Below are positions 47,519-59,456 of a DNA stretch of 64,000 nt, piece after piece. Source of the stretch: Prosapia bicincta (lineage: Eukaryota > Arthropoda > Insecta > Hemiptera > Cercopidae). The stretch covers positions 8,402,501 through 8,466,500 of the forward strand of contig JBAIZL010000376.1 of NCBI GenBank assembly GCA_036971475.1, in the 5' to 3' direction. A program made the translations under genes and the position numbers. Within the stretch, counting starts at the first letter, position 1. Each line of letters starts with the position of its first letter. A model generated the notes under the pieces. It made no database searches and was not told where the DNA came from. It saw nothing but the letters and a program-made list of their open reading frames with translations.

Positions 47519-48249
47519 TATTTTTTATTTCAAAACCAGTGTAAGTAAAAGTACTCCATACAGAATTATTATTATTATTATTACTACATTGTAATGCATA
47601 TTATTTTTTATTTGTTTTTGTATTATATTATAAATTAATTTATCTACCGTTTTGTTTTTGTAACCATTTTCTACGGACTACGGAATATTCAATAAATTAA
47701 ATATCCCTGTATTAGTGTATATTATATAATCTTAAAAATATTCTAACAGGAAAACACGTTTGATATTCTATATATATATATATAACTTGTATAACTGCCT
47801 ACATATGTGTACTTACTTATTTGGTTAACAAGAACATTATTAATAACATTTAAATTGTAGAATCTATATATTCTTTGAAAAAATGTTTATGTTACCGTAA
47901 ACTTTTAATTAGATACAGTCATTGTATAAAATAAATAAATGGGCTAATTTAGCAACAGAAAATCGTTGTAATTGCTTTCAACTTCAGCCGTAAACAAAAA
48001 ACGGTCGTTTCTAGGGAAACTAATATTTAAATACGTTATTGTTACAGTATGGGACTAATGTATGCATCATAATATATGTATTTAAAATAGGGACAGAAAC
48101 ACCTTGATATTAAGCCCCCTCACTTTATGCCATACTATACTCGCGTTTTATTATATCATTATAATATACCATTATAAATTATCATTCCTTTCTATATATA
48201 TAGAAATATGTATTCATGTGTCTTAATAAAGAACTATAAAGAAATATCT

Positions 48250-48273
48250 ATATGTGTGTGTGTTTGTGTGTAT

Positions 48274-48308
<35 letters not shown>

Positions 48309-48436
48309 GTGTGTGTGTGTTTGTGTGTGTTGTGTTTGTGTGTGTTTTGTGTGTGTGTGTGTGTGGGTGGGTGTGTGTGTGTGTGTGTGTGTGTTGTGTT
48401 TGTGTGTGTTTTGTGTGTGTGTGTGTGTGTGTGTGT

Positions 48437-48469
<33 letters not shown>

Positions 48470-48530
48470 TGTTTGTGTTTGTGTGTGTTTTGTGTGTGTG
48501 TGTGTGTGTGTGTTTGTGTGTGTTTGAAAA
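48250..48530. repeat. Long impure (GT)n array
   Basis: About 280 bp of GT with scattered TT and GG interruptions, flanked by unit copies D (minus) and E (plus) arranged head to head. Confidence 0.95.
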
Positions 48531-48589
48531 TTTTCGTCATCAATATTTCTAAGAATACCAAATAAATACCTAAGGCTTTGATTATACGA

Positions 48590-50560
48590 TTTAAAGCCGC
48601 AACTGAAAAAGTAGATCCCTCATGGATAATTTTCTGCGTGACTATTAGAGATAAGGTTTTTGGCTCTTAATCTGGGTGTAATACGTTTGTGCAGCTACAT
48701 AGTCGATGGTTAAACATAGCCTCTTCATAAAGTAGGGGCTTCTACATATTTTGTTTGAATAGCCACAAAGGAAACCTTCCGATCTATTAATTAACCCTTC
48801 CGTCAGCGTAAACTTTGAATCTCCACTTTATGACACAAATATTTTTCTATTTACACGGAATTAACTATATAGTAGGAATTATATTTAATAATTAGTATAG
48901 CATACTGATATATTACAAGTTATAGTTTTCTGCTCCTTTCGATGGCGGTCTAACAATACGTAAATTTTTATTGTATCAAATATGTATTTTAGTACTAGTT
49001 TCCTTAGAAACGAACTTATTATTGTTTGGATCAAGTTGGAAACAACTACAAGAGTTTTCTACTTCTATTTTTGTTCATTTAATTATTTTGTGCAGTGACT
49101 GTACCTAATTTGATTTTTACGTGTAAATAAAGATATTTTGATGAATATCATACAATTAATATTTTTAATAATATTCTTTAATCACCAAGTAAGTGGGTAT
49201 ATGTTGGTACGCAATTATATAAGTTATATAATATATATTTTTCTATTCACAGATTACACATATATTATTCGTGACGATATTTTTTTACTCCTTATAATAT
49301 CACTTGCTATTGTGTTAGTAACTTAAAAAATTTCCAATAGTTCTATATAATGTATGTAACTGTTAGTATACATATAATACTATACTATATATGTACTGAT
49401 TTAATAAACCTTCTGTAATTACAGAAACACCTGCGACTAACAAAAGAAGCACATCAACCTTGGAGGAAAACGTTGTGAATCCATCATCAATCGCTTTGAA
49501 ATTACCTGAGGGATGGAACTATATAGAGGCGTCCCAGATAGGTGGAAAAGACAGTAGATTGGAGTAATTTTATTTTTTATTTTATAGTCTTTTTTAGAAT
49601 CTAGTTTTATTTTATTGTAATATTTTTTATAATATTTATTTACGTAATATTTACCTTATTTTCATTTTACCTAATTTCTATGTATTATTTTATATATTTT
49701 GTATTTCCTTATAATGTTGTTTGTGTTTGTAAAGGTTTATATTAATAAAGGATTCTATTATCTATAAGTTAAAGATGTTATTCTTTTGATACGGGATTGC
49801 GCATATCCAAGTTTTAGTTCCATATATTTACCAAATAGAGAGGTAAAATATGACTTTATAGCGTTACTGGATTTGACGCTAAGTATTGTCAGAGATCTTT
49901 TATAAAGAAGCAACCCGAGCGTGTTTTTTTTCAGAAAAGAAATATATCTTTACTACTACTGAAAAAGAGATTGGTTTCTTATTTTAATATCTTTGACTTA
50001 TGTTTTTTAGTATAATATATATGGATTGCATAGAATTAATTTCTTTTTTTCAATGATATCTCATTCCGTTTCTTCAACTCGGCTTTTTCTTAAAGGTCTC
50101 ATTTCCCTATTTACTAAAATACATTTTCCTAGCTGTTTTTTCTAAATAAAATTCACATTTTATTATAATTCTTTATTTTGCACTACATGGCTTAACAATA
50201 ATAAAAGTAATTATCATAATAAAATATTCCACAGGAAATAATATGTGTAATATATAAATAGAACAATATTTATTGTAAATCTTGTATAATTGCCTGCGTA
50301 CGTATACATACTTAATTGGAGAGTCAAGAATGTTGTTAAAACATTTCAAATCCTATCTTCCTTCAAAATATTTTATGTAAACGACAAAATCTAATTAGAT
50401 ACTGTCATTATACAATATTATCAAATGTGGAAGTTTAATAACAGAAAACAGTTGTAGATGTTTGTTACAACTAGGGCCAGAATAAAAGTGAATTTGTTTC
50501 TAATGAAACTAATATTAAATAATAAATTATTCTAATAATTGTTAGGGCAATATCCTTGAG
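48590..50560 (+). repeat. Duplicated unit family, copy E (plus orientation)
   Basis: Inverse of copies A-D. The MKRLCLTIDYVAAQ-like block is on the minus strand at about 48700. It is followed by GTTTCCTTAGAAACGAAC (49000), first exon 49141, terminal exon 49425, poly(A) signal at about 49745, the 49870-49920 block (matching 6510-6560) and 50030-50110 (matching 6290-6390). Confidence 0.75.
49141..49478 (+). CDS. Candidate two-exon gene for a 33-residue secreted-type peptide
   Basis: Exon 1 (49141-49188) is MNIIQLIFLIIFFNHQ, a short hydrophobic leader. It is followed by GTAAGT, a strong splice donor, in phase 0. After an intron of 236 bases ending TAATTACAG, exon 2 (49425-49478) continues in phase as KHLRLTKEAHQPWRKTL and stops, giving a cationic tail. 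AATAAA lies about 270 bp further on. Copies A and D keep KLLRLT.E.HQPW in the same frame, but their first exons are damaged. The alternative frame of exon 2 (TPATNKRSTSTLEENVV, about 46 codons to TAA at 49566) is also open, so the true product is unsure. Confidence 0.3.
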
Positions 50561-50599
50561 CATTGAAACACCACGACCGAATAACATTGAAGGTGTTTA

Positions 50600-51250
50600 C
50601 GTAAAAATCAATTAAAGCTTGAGGATTTAATTTGGAAAGAAAAATTATTTTTATTATATTTATTTAGCAGTTAAAAGACAAGTATTTTATATAGGAAGGT
50701 ACTTGCAGATGTACCAAAACACAATGCAGAGCCAATCGGTCAGAATAGTCTGGATCAGTTATTAGAAAATAAAATTGAAGCTTTATACCGTATTAAGGAG
50801 GTGAAACAAGTGTACAACAGAATGCACAATAAAAGATAATCCAAATACAGTTTATTTTGCTATTAAGGTTTTACATTGTATGAAGTAGGAACATATAAAA
50901 ATGTTTCATCGTTTTTGGAATAATTACTACATGTGTTTTAAATAAATTACTCCCGCCAGCTGAAAGAGCTGGACTAATCAAATTTGTTATTCATTTTACG
51001 GCTGAATATCTAATTTAATATGTGCTGAATGAAATGAATGAGAGATAGTAGCGACATATATGGACGGAATCAGATAAACCGTTGTATATTTTAATTATCT
51101 AGTTGTAAGCATAAATATTTTCATAATTTGTCTCTGAGATAAATATTAGGAAATATCTTTTATAAAGTTATAGCATAAGCTCTACGTACAAATTCTTAGG
51201 TTTAATGCTACAATTATTGTAAATTATAACATTTGTAAACAAGATAATAT
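50600..51250 (+). repeat. Segment related to 9520-9860
   Basis: 50990-51190 is similar in the same orientation to 9640-9850. The remainder (50600-50980) is AT-rich with no gene seen. Confidence 0.55.
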
Positions 51251-51359
51251 AAAAGGCTGGATTTATCAACACTGAAACTATGTGTTGTTAAAGTAATAAT
51301 AATATACAATTCCACATTATGTACTTTAAAATCTTGTGCAACACTGTTTAGTTCTTAAT

Positions 51360-51613
51360 TTTAAAAGTAATTATTTACAAATAAATAGTTAATAAATACA
51401 AATAATTAGAAGTAAAACTAGTTGTTGTAAATAAGAAATAGGAGCAACGGTTGATTAGCATGGGTTTGGATTTAGAACATTCTAAACCTGTACAATTATA
51501 TGCCTTTTTATTCAATTAATTATAAACACCATTATAAACAGATACAAATATATAACAAAAATATTGTCCAATAGATACAACACATGACATAGTACTTAGA
51601 TAATATAACATAC

Positions 51614-51648
<35 letters not shown>

Positions 51649-51665
51649 ATTAGTGTTACAAAATT

Positions 51666-51716
<51 letters not shown>

Positions 51717-52344
51717 GATTTAAATGACTATTCTTACATTACAATTATTATAATTACAAAATAAAGTAGTTAAGATTGAATAACTCCTAATAGTTTTATT
51801 GGTGTTTCCTGTTAAAACTAATTTTTTGTAGTGTCAATATCATTCTTGTTTTGAAGTGAGGACGACCGTTGTTATGTTACCCATTCCTTTTACTTTATAA
51901 GCTCTTATGTTAGTCTAAGAAGTTTGTGGGAACATATTCTGTATCGATTAGCACTTCTGTAATGTAATAATCTGTAATATTATTGTATTTTATACCTACA
52001 TACAGCTTCTTATACGCTGAATAAAATATTCAATTTCCTAACGAGTCCATGATTAAAATCATTTATAGCTTCTATTTTTTTTAAAACTATTTACGTTCCA
52101 TCGCAAATTATCTATGTGGTCAGTGGAATGTAACTAAGTAGAGTTTTTTATAATAGGAAATACTTCAAGATGGGAAAAAGATTGGATTGTGGGCTCCTTC
52201 GCCTCAACAAAAATTTATGTCGTTTCCAAGCAAACAAATAATAAAACCATCAATTGTTTAATTAATATTTGATAGACATATTTACATCCTAAATATTTAT
52301 TAAAACGAATGCGCGCGGACACACACACACACAAACACACACAA

Positions 52345-52377
<33 letters not shown>

Positions 52378-53190
52378 AACACAAACAATGAAATTTGTTC
52401 AAGCATAAACTACACTTTATTTTTCGACAATTCCTCATTTTATTTACTCTCTTGCTAGGACTGGACCTCATGAAGAGAGAGAGAGAGACAGAGTAACAGA
52501 CGAAATTATGACAATTAGACCAGCCGTCTACTGAATCCCTCCAGCTGTGACTAAGCAGTAAATCGCCTTCTCTTGTTTTTGAATCAGGAGACTATGAACG
52601 GACGGGGTCGTCCACTAGAAGCAACTAAGCCACAATTACTCTACCAATAACCTCTGTGGTGTGTGTAGTGTACAATAATTTTATCTTCCCGTTAATTTGT
52701 TTTTTAATGCAAGGTGAGAGCCATTTATATTTTGTGGATAACTCCTACATCATGTGCCTTTGTATATAAAAGCGTAATGATCTAAAAAGAAAAAAGTCAA
52801 TAGAGAATTCAATTTTATTCACAATGGTGACCAGAAGTTCTAAAATTATTTCAGGAATGGTCCTGAGCCATTTGATTAAATTTTAAATATTATTGATCGT
52901 TATCGATAATCAATAATTAAATTGTCGAACTCTAAAGGTGAAATGACACATGTAGAACGTGCGAGGCTCTGAGGTAGACAAAATTAATTTTAGTCAAAAA
53001 TATTATTGACCATAGTTAAAAAATATTTTAGAATATTAATTTACATGTTAATACATTCTAACTATGTGTATAATACAATAAATAATCATCAATTATTAAC
53101 ATTTGGAATATTTTGAAAGAATATTCTATCTTCTGCATCAATTAATCTTCAACAACCTTTTAGTTAAACGTTCTGGTTGTCTTCTTGCTC
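51360..53190 (-). repeat. Inverted paralogue of 17412-21710
   Basis: See the entry for the left copy. This copy lacks the 2-kb LTR-like insertion and so preserves the empty site at about 52320-52390, where CA repeats stand. (TA)n arrays lie at 51619-51643 and 51671-51712. Confidence 0.85.
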
Positions 53191-53401
53191 CAAACTGACA
53201 TTTGCTTGAGTAGAATCTATCGTAGTGATGAAAGCATTGGGTTAACCGTCTCTCAAATGAAGTAGTAGGCCTATGAACATCAATCTCGTTTCTTTCCACA
53301 CTAAATAGTACCCTATTCATTTTTTCTTCTTCTTTAAGATCCATGTTAAAATAGACACTAAAATACTTTTGAACATACACGAAAAGTAAATCAATAATCA
53401 A
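53138..53401 (-). CDS. Hypothetical protein, 87 codons, conserved C terminus
   Basis: Open minus-strand frame. A second ATG (MNRVLFSVERNEIDVHRP) fits Kozak context better (AAAAAATGA) and gives about 60 residues. The part after FERRLTQCFHHYDRFYSSKC is shared in frame with 17412-17540, ending in the identical GARRQPERLTKRLLKIN. The end is strongly basic. No domain recognised. It may be a last exon or a small gene whose partner copy is truncated. Confidence 0.35.
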   Translation of the reverse strand: MIIDLLFVYVQKYFSVYFNMDLKEEEKMNRVLFSVERNEIDVHRPTTSFERRLTQCFHHYDRFYSSKCQFGARRQPERLTKRLLKIN

Positions 53402-53409
53402 TTACTATT

Positions 53410-53854
53410 GACATGACAAAACTAAAATTATAAATAACGAAATTCAAAGACCGAGTGTTGGCACACGGATATTTACTCCGAGATCCTAATAACACGAGAG
53501 ATGGCACGTGGACGAATTCTCTGTCTCGCTTTACGAATTACTCTCTAGTTTTACAAGAAAATAAATAACAATGTGTAAAATGAGTTAGGTATTACAGTTC
53601 GTGGAAAAGGCCTATTAAATTATACGGGGTTTTGTGAACGCCGATCTTGCGTTACTAATGTTATTCAACATAATTTTAGAAGCACGTAGAGAAGCTCCTC
53701 TATTCCAACTCTGACAGGATATTTAACCGACAATTTAACCATACTTCTAAAACATACCGAAATAAACATATAATTTTCACTTTTAAATGCAGGCTAATGG
53801 TAAATTTACTTTAAATTTGGTTATCGGTAAAGATCCAGAGGGTGAGGGAGACTC

Positions 53855-53856
<2 letters not shown>
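53410..53856. other. AT-rich stretch, nothing recognised
   Basis: No ORF or element supported between the paralogue end and the TA array. Confidence 0.5.

Positions 53857-53926
<70 letters not shown>
53857..53926. repeat. (TA)n microsatellite
   Basis: Pure TA run. Confidence 0.97.
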
Positions 53927-53938
<12 letters not shown>

Positions 53939-54080
53939 AAGGCCTATGGGTAGCCCAAATTCAATAAAGAAATTGCAATTATTCGGAAAATAGCTATTTC
54001 CCAAAGGATTTCCAAAGTAAAAAAAACTATACATATTTATATTTGTTGATTCCATATTTACGTGAGCCACTAGTTATCAC

Positions 54081-54306
54081 TAAACACTTGTAAATGTTTA
54101 TAAATTGCCTATAGTAGCACTTATATTTGTTGAGGACGACCGTTTCGGGAGATGTGTCACATTGTCAACTCAGACCGTAACTCATTGGGCCGGTCTGGTA
54201 GTTACGGTCTGAGTTGACAATGGGACACATCTCCCGAAACGGCCGTCTTCAACAAATACAAGTAAGTGCTACTATAGGCAAGTTTATAAACATTTACAAG
54301 TGTTTA
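54081..54306. mobile_element. Fold-back element / MITE-like hairpin
   Basis: Arms 54081-54182 and 54200-54306 are reverse complements with few mismatches around a 17-base loop. The outer ends are TAAACACTTGTAAATG. The inner part carries GACGACCGTTTCGGGAGATG and CAACTCAGACCGTAACT. There is no coding capacity. Near-perfect arms suggest a recent fold-back or MITE insertion. The 68-codon frame at 54214-54420 overlaps one arm and is not supported. Confidence 0.85.
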
Positions 54307-54319
54307 TATATATATTTGT

Positions 54320-56768
54320 TTCCTTTTATTCTAGGAATAACGTACACTTACCTTCTAGTGGCCATCATATTATACAGGTATTGCGCTAACAATGAAGAAT
54401 TTGTTACTGTAGAGAATTGATCAGAACTGGAAGAAGATGCAGCTGGCTTTTTATAGTAGAGACTGTAATATAGTTGTTTGAATTTTGTATGCGGTTGTTA
54501 AACCTATTATTGGTTAAATATATTTAAATGGCATTTTAATGTGGAGTTTGGTGCCTAGTACTTTAATAGACAGTTAAGCTACAAATTTTATTTTAATAAT
54601 ACAATAAATAGTTTTGTGTGTGTGCATGTGCGTGTGTGTGTGTGTGTTCGTTTGTGTGTTACAACTATCCCAAAAAAGAGAGAAAATAAAATGTATTAAT
54701 TATTTAATTTTGAATAACCTCAAAGATAGTTTGAAATCTTTTCTCTGAACTTAAAACCTAAAAGTAAAGTAATTATGAAAGAGAAGCGATGTAACTTCCC
54801 AGCGTCAAATGCCGTGTTTTCACGTAGAAACACCATCGACATTTCATTGGGATCAGCGAAAGTGATCTAAAATAATTACAAGATATGAAAAAATAGTAAA
54901 ATCATACCAAAAGAAAGTTAGGATTGAAGTGAAAACAGATTGTTTGTATATAAAGAACAAATAGTGACAGTGGAAAAATAAAAAGCCAGCCGATTTATTA
55001 AGTGCAGTGTAAGGGATATCAAAAAACGCTATCTGAAGGGACACTAACTAAGGGCAGCCTGGAAACAATGCTAAAGAAAGTGAAATATCAGGCTGGAAAT
55101 TATTTTTAAACTGTGAGTGATAAATAGAATATTTGCGACTAAAGACTAATGGTAACACCTGTTTTCAAAGTGCTTTCTGTTTTCAAATTTGTAAAAAATA
55201 CATGTCGCACATTATTAGATGAGTGCTAAATTATAAATGTATGTTTAAATGTAAACTGAACTATAAGCAAGTAGGCGTAAAGTGATTCTGTAACTCTTAA
55301 ATAAATATCGAGAAAAGGTAAATAGTGTTTACAATTTTAAAAGTTAAATACATTTTTAGCAAAGTAAAATTTATAAATTTATTAGAGAGAAATAAAGCTA
55401 GAATAACGATCGTAATACAAATACGATCTAATTAAAACATAAACATCAAGACAAAGAAGACATCCTGTGCACCCAAATCAAAAATGACCTACGGGAGCAA
55501 GAAGCAGAAGAGAACAGAGCGAAAGGGACATTCTACCCCGGACCAAGGACAGCCCGGATCTAGGACCAAAACAACGGTCCGAGGACTGATCTAGAATAAG
55601 ATTACCGTGAGCGTGGGCTGGCAATCAAGTTAGCACTGTTTTTCGTTCTCTTTACATTCTTAAATTTTGATTCATTTATTTTATTTCAGATTTAAAATGT
55701 TTAAATTACCTTTAAGAAGTAAATTTTAATTAATGATTTTCTGTTTTCCAAGTTTTTAAAATTAAATATGAAGTAGTCTAAAACGACTATAGCCAATTTA
55801 AATTGATTTTAAAACATTTTAAATAATTTCAGTAAGGCCATATTTGCAGAGGAAACATAAGTTTTCATAAATGGCTTTAACTCAAATTATTAAAGGAAGT
55901 AATTAGATATTTAAAATAATACAAACATAATTACTGTTTATATATATGAACATGTTTAGATTTATAAGTCTGTTAGTATACAAATGTGAATTTTTCATGT
56001 CTATATTATGTAAAATTAATGTGTTTTTTTTACAAAGGATATTTGTTTATGTGTGATGTTTTGATGACAAGATATAATTATTAAAAATTAATTCTGTAAA
56101 TTAAATTTGAAAGTGGATAAATTTATTAAAAAATACCTGGATAAAAGAGTCATGACAATTAAATTTTGGAGGAAATAAATAAATTTAAAGATGATATAAA
56201 AGTAGGTTAAATTATGGTTTGTAGTATCACAAGATGCAATAATCTGTTAATGTCTGAAAATGTGTTTTCAACTAAATGTATATTATTAAAATGTAAATCA
56301 AAGGCAAATTGTTTTTACAATATATTTAAATAATATTTAATGAAAGTAAATGTGAGATTTGAATATAATTTTGAAATGAAATATATGAATAATTACTGAT
56401 CAAATATCATTAGTTATAAACAAATCTTTGTTCCGTTTTGAATACCTTTGGAGGCTATTAATTGTTTGTTTTTGATATATCTTTACAAGGTAGAATGACT
56501 AATTAACTTCAAAGATTAAAAACTATAGTAAATACGCTTGGCTAAAATTGAGAAAATATTATTTTGAATTTTGAATTTTAAAATATATTTTTTTTAGAAA
56601 ATTAAATATAAAATTAAAAAGTAATATTACTGTAATAGGTAAGTTTTATATAGATAAAAATACATGACGTTCACTAACTTACGACCAAGAGTTCAATATA
56701 AATTTCAATAAACAAATTTCCTAAATAAACCTACAATCCTGAAATCCTAAAATGTGTGTGCGGGTGTA

Positions 56769-56804
<36 letters not shown>

Positions 56805-57170
56805 GTGTGTGTGTGTGTGTGTGTATTTGTGAGTTTGTCTGTTATATTCTAAATAATTATAGGAAAATAATGAAAGAAATATTTCCTGTGATATCTGCAA
56901 TGTAAGACTAATATAAATAATACCATTTATAATTACGGTAGTTGTTACTTTTTTTCTATGAAAATTATCTAGTTTTATGTAACAATACCAAACCAATTGT
57001 TAGAATGTTGCTAAGCAAACGACAAACTTAGATTCTAATACTGTTTATTTCCAGTTGCTTCTTTTAATGGTGAGTATTATATCATGATCTAGAATAATAA
57101 GGATAAATAATAAAAAGTTACTGTGCCTTGCTGTGATTAGACCAACTACGTTAGCTCGTTTGTAAGAGAT
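54320..57170. other. AT-rich stretch with one GC-richer patch
   Basis: Contains (GT)n at about 54614-54660 and 56755-56823. At 55480-55640 a less AT-rich patch (CTACGGGAGCAAGAAGCAG through CAACGGTCCGAGGACTGATC) stands out, but I see no ORF or known repeat in it. The rest is AT-rich with short frames only. Confidence 0.5.
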
Positions 57171-57682
57171 TTGTATACTTAGATATCGGTCAGACTAGCC
57201 CTGCTTGATGAAAGGTCGCAGCAGTGCATGGTTTAGATTTGTATTTAGGCTGGGCTTATTACTTGTATACTTAGATATCGGTCAGACTAGCCCTGCTTGA
57301 TGAAAGGTCACAGCAGTGCACGGTTTAGATCTGTATTTAGGCTGGGCTTATTACTTATATACTTAGATATCGGTCAGACTAGCCCTGCTTGATGAATGGT
57401 CACAGCAGTGCACGGTTTAGATCTGTATTTAGGCTGGGCTTATTACTTGTATACCTAGATATCGGTCAGACTAGCCCTGCTCGATGAAAGGTCACAGCAG
57501 TGCACGGTTTAGATCTGTATTTAGGCTGGGCTTATTACTTGTATACTTAGATATCGGTCAGACTAGCCCTGCTTGATGAAAGGTCACAGCAGTGCACGGT
57601 TTAGATCTGTATTTAGACTGGGCTTATTACTTGTATACTTAGATATCGGTCAGACTAGCTCTGCTTGATGAAAGGTCGCAAG
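57171..57682. repeat. 92-bp minisatellite, 5.5 units
   Basis: Units start at 57171, 57263, 57355, 57447, 57539 and 57631 (last partial). Each contains ACTTAGATATCGGTCAGACT, CTGCTTGATGAAAGGTC and AGGCTGGGCTTATTACTT. Differences are single bases, so the array is young or homogenised. Confidence 0.97.
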
Positions 57683-57699
57683 TAATAACAGGGGATACT

Positions 57700-58117
57700 T
57701 TGGCAAGAAAAGTGGGGGGGAGTTGGCCTTGAAGCAGTAACCTAAGTCAGTTGCAGGTAACCTAACACACCCCTAAGTGTGTCGAGTGTTAGGGGTGATT
57801 CCTAGGTAAGTTTGGTAGCTGCCCCGGAGGTTGCTCCGTGGGTGGATTAGGGGTGGGGGGTAGTTTTTGGATAAATTTTGGAAAAATGTGTCTTGCGTGT
57901 TAGGGATGAGTATAGAGTGCATGGTGGTTAAATGTGGGGTGCGTATGCCCCGGGGGTAGTTTTAAATAATATATGAAATCTTAAAAAATGATCGATTAGA
58001 TCAAATGACTAAACAACTGTATGTGGTATCTTTAGAGTGTATTTTGGATAAATGTGGGGGTGGGTTCACCTGGGGTAGTGTTTAATAATATATCAGATTG
58101 CCAAAAAATGATCGGTC
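57700..58117. repeat. GC-richer diverged tandem duplication
   Basis: 57918-57995 and 58037-58112 share AAATGTGGGG, GGGGTAGT, AATAATATAT and AAAAAATGATCG in order, about 120 bp apart. A small hairpin (CACCCCTAA ... TTAGGGGTG) lies at about 57768-57798. Nothing coding. Confidence 0.6.
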
Positions 58118-58830
58118 CCAGGAGTCGGGTCTTAGGTAAAGTCACCCAGGAGTCTTGCTTGAGGTAAAGCCACCCAGGAGCCAGGCCTGAGGTATAGCAT
58201 CCCTGGAGCATGGACTTAGATAAAGCCAACCCGAAGCCAGGCCTTAGGTAAAGTAACCCGGGAATCTGGCCTTTGGTAAAGCTACCTTGGAGTCAGCCCT
58301 TAAGTAAAGCTACCCAAGAGTCGGGCCTTAGGTTCAGGTATGTTGCTATATCAATTACAGCCTCTCGACTAAGACAAATACCTCCATCAATTCTTAGGCA
58401 ATGCTACCTTGTTTTTAGACCTTAGGTAAGCTCACACTGGAGTCTTGCTTGAAGTAAAGTCACCCAGGAGCTAGGCGTTAGGTATAGCCTACATGGAGTA
58501 TGGACTTAGGTAAAGCATCCCGAATCCAGCCCTTAAGTAAAGCCACCCTGGAGAAAGGCCTGAGGTAAATTCACACTAGAGTCTGGCTTTAAATAAAGGC
58601 GCCATGAAGTCAGGCCTTATTTAAATACTCATTGGAGCCGGACTTTAGTTAAAGCTACCCAAGAGTCGGGCCTTAGTTTAATCCACCTGGTAGTCAGACC
58701 TTAGGTAAATTCATGTCTGAAGCCCGGTCTCAGGTAACGCCTCTCTGGAATCAGACCTTAGGTAATGCAACCCCTAAGTAGGACCATAGGTAAAGCCTAC
58801 CAGGAGTGGTAAAACGGCAATCAATACACC
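58118..58830. repeat. Degenerate minisatellite of about 29 bp
   Basis: Repeats of the form GGAGTC-GGCCTTAGGTAAAG-CACCCA with much variation, roughly two dozen units, interrupted near 58340-58400. The 65-codon minus frame at 58032-58229 is a by-product of the repeat. Confidence 0.88.
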
Positions 58831-59456
58831 CCCAATCTCAATAGTATACATCCTGTATTATGCCAATATGTCCGTTACCCTACATAGGCCTACATACTGT
58901 TAGTCAATATGCAAGTAAAAATACATACGTCCTGTATTTCGGAGGAGGTAAATAACCACCCCTGGAGGACTTTGGTATCTATGAAGACTACGACGACGAT
59001 GATGGTTACGAAGACAATCTGATTTGGGGAAATACCCGAATGGCATGAACAAAGGAGGAATTTCTGGATGGGGACCTAAACGAGTGTATCAGTTCATTTA
59101 TTAATACATTTATATAAAGATAAAGTGTTTGTTATTATACGTTTCAATAAAAGTGTAGGTAAGTTCACACACAGAGTTCGACAAATAAATGCTTGTTTAA
59201 AACCTTTACCGTAATATTGTTATTCGTTATCACGGGACCGCAGTAGCGCATTCTGAATATATCAGCATAACCGCAGCAAATGACGTCAAACATAATGTCG
59301 GATAAGATGACGTCTAACAAAATGTCGGACGGCATATGTAATATCGGTAGGTCATACGTTGCCATCTGTATAGGAATAACTGTTGCCTGTATAGGTTAGC
59401 CACCTATACTTATTTTAACATTATTCCATCTATCACAGAAAGAAGAAATCGGCCTC
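58831..59456 (+). other. Intergenic, with an acidic ORF fragment
   Basis: At about 58952-59050 a plus frame reads EDFGIYEDYDDDDGYEDN and ends GNTRMA then stop. It has no start codon and could be an exon or the tail of a lost gene. At 59280-59340 ATGTCGGA occurs twice in a short repeat. The 66-codon minus frame at 59165-59365 is unrecognised. Confidence 0.35.

Larger units (their letters stand above)
44369..47725 (-). mobile_element. Penelope-like element, split by a pogo transposon
   Basis: The ends are a 39-bp inverted repeat (44369-44407 / 47687-47725, one or two mismatches), the inverted terminal arrangement common in PLEs. On the minus strand the coding order is 47680-47521 (ENGYKNKTVDKLIYN and VWSTFTYTGFEIKN, matching the PLE at 28.6 kb), then the inserted transposon, then 45013-44553 with the GIY-YIG endonuclease (GVYKLECEFCNKVYIGETKK, then RYKEHF). 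The body is 5'-truncated: no RT core is present. Confidence 0.88.
43680..48190 (-). repeat. Duplicated unit family, copy D, interrupted by nested elements
   Basis: The 43790-43860 poly(A) block, 44000-44138 terminal exon, 47800-47880 donor block and 47970-48050 TTTCTAGGGAAACTAATATT block appear in unit order. They are separated by 3.4 kb of Penelope-like and pogo sequence (44369-47725) that is absent from the other copies. Confidence 0.75.

Noticed and set aside
48208..48565. Val/Cys-rich and His/Thr-rich frames of 80-112 codons
   Set aside because: Translations of the impure (GT)n array.
57171..57682. Considered as a CRISPR-like array because of regular spacing
   Set aside because: Whole 92-bp units repeat with no unique spacers, in a eukaryotic context; it is a minisatellite.
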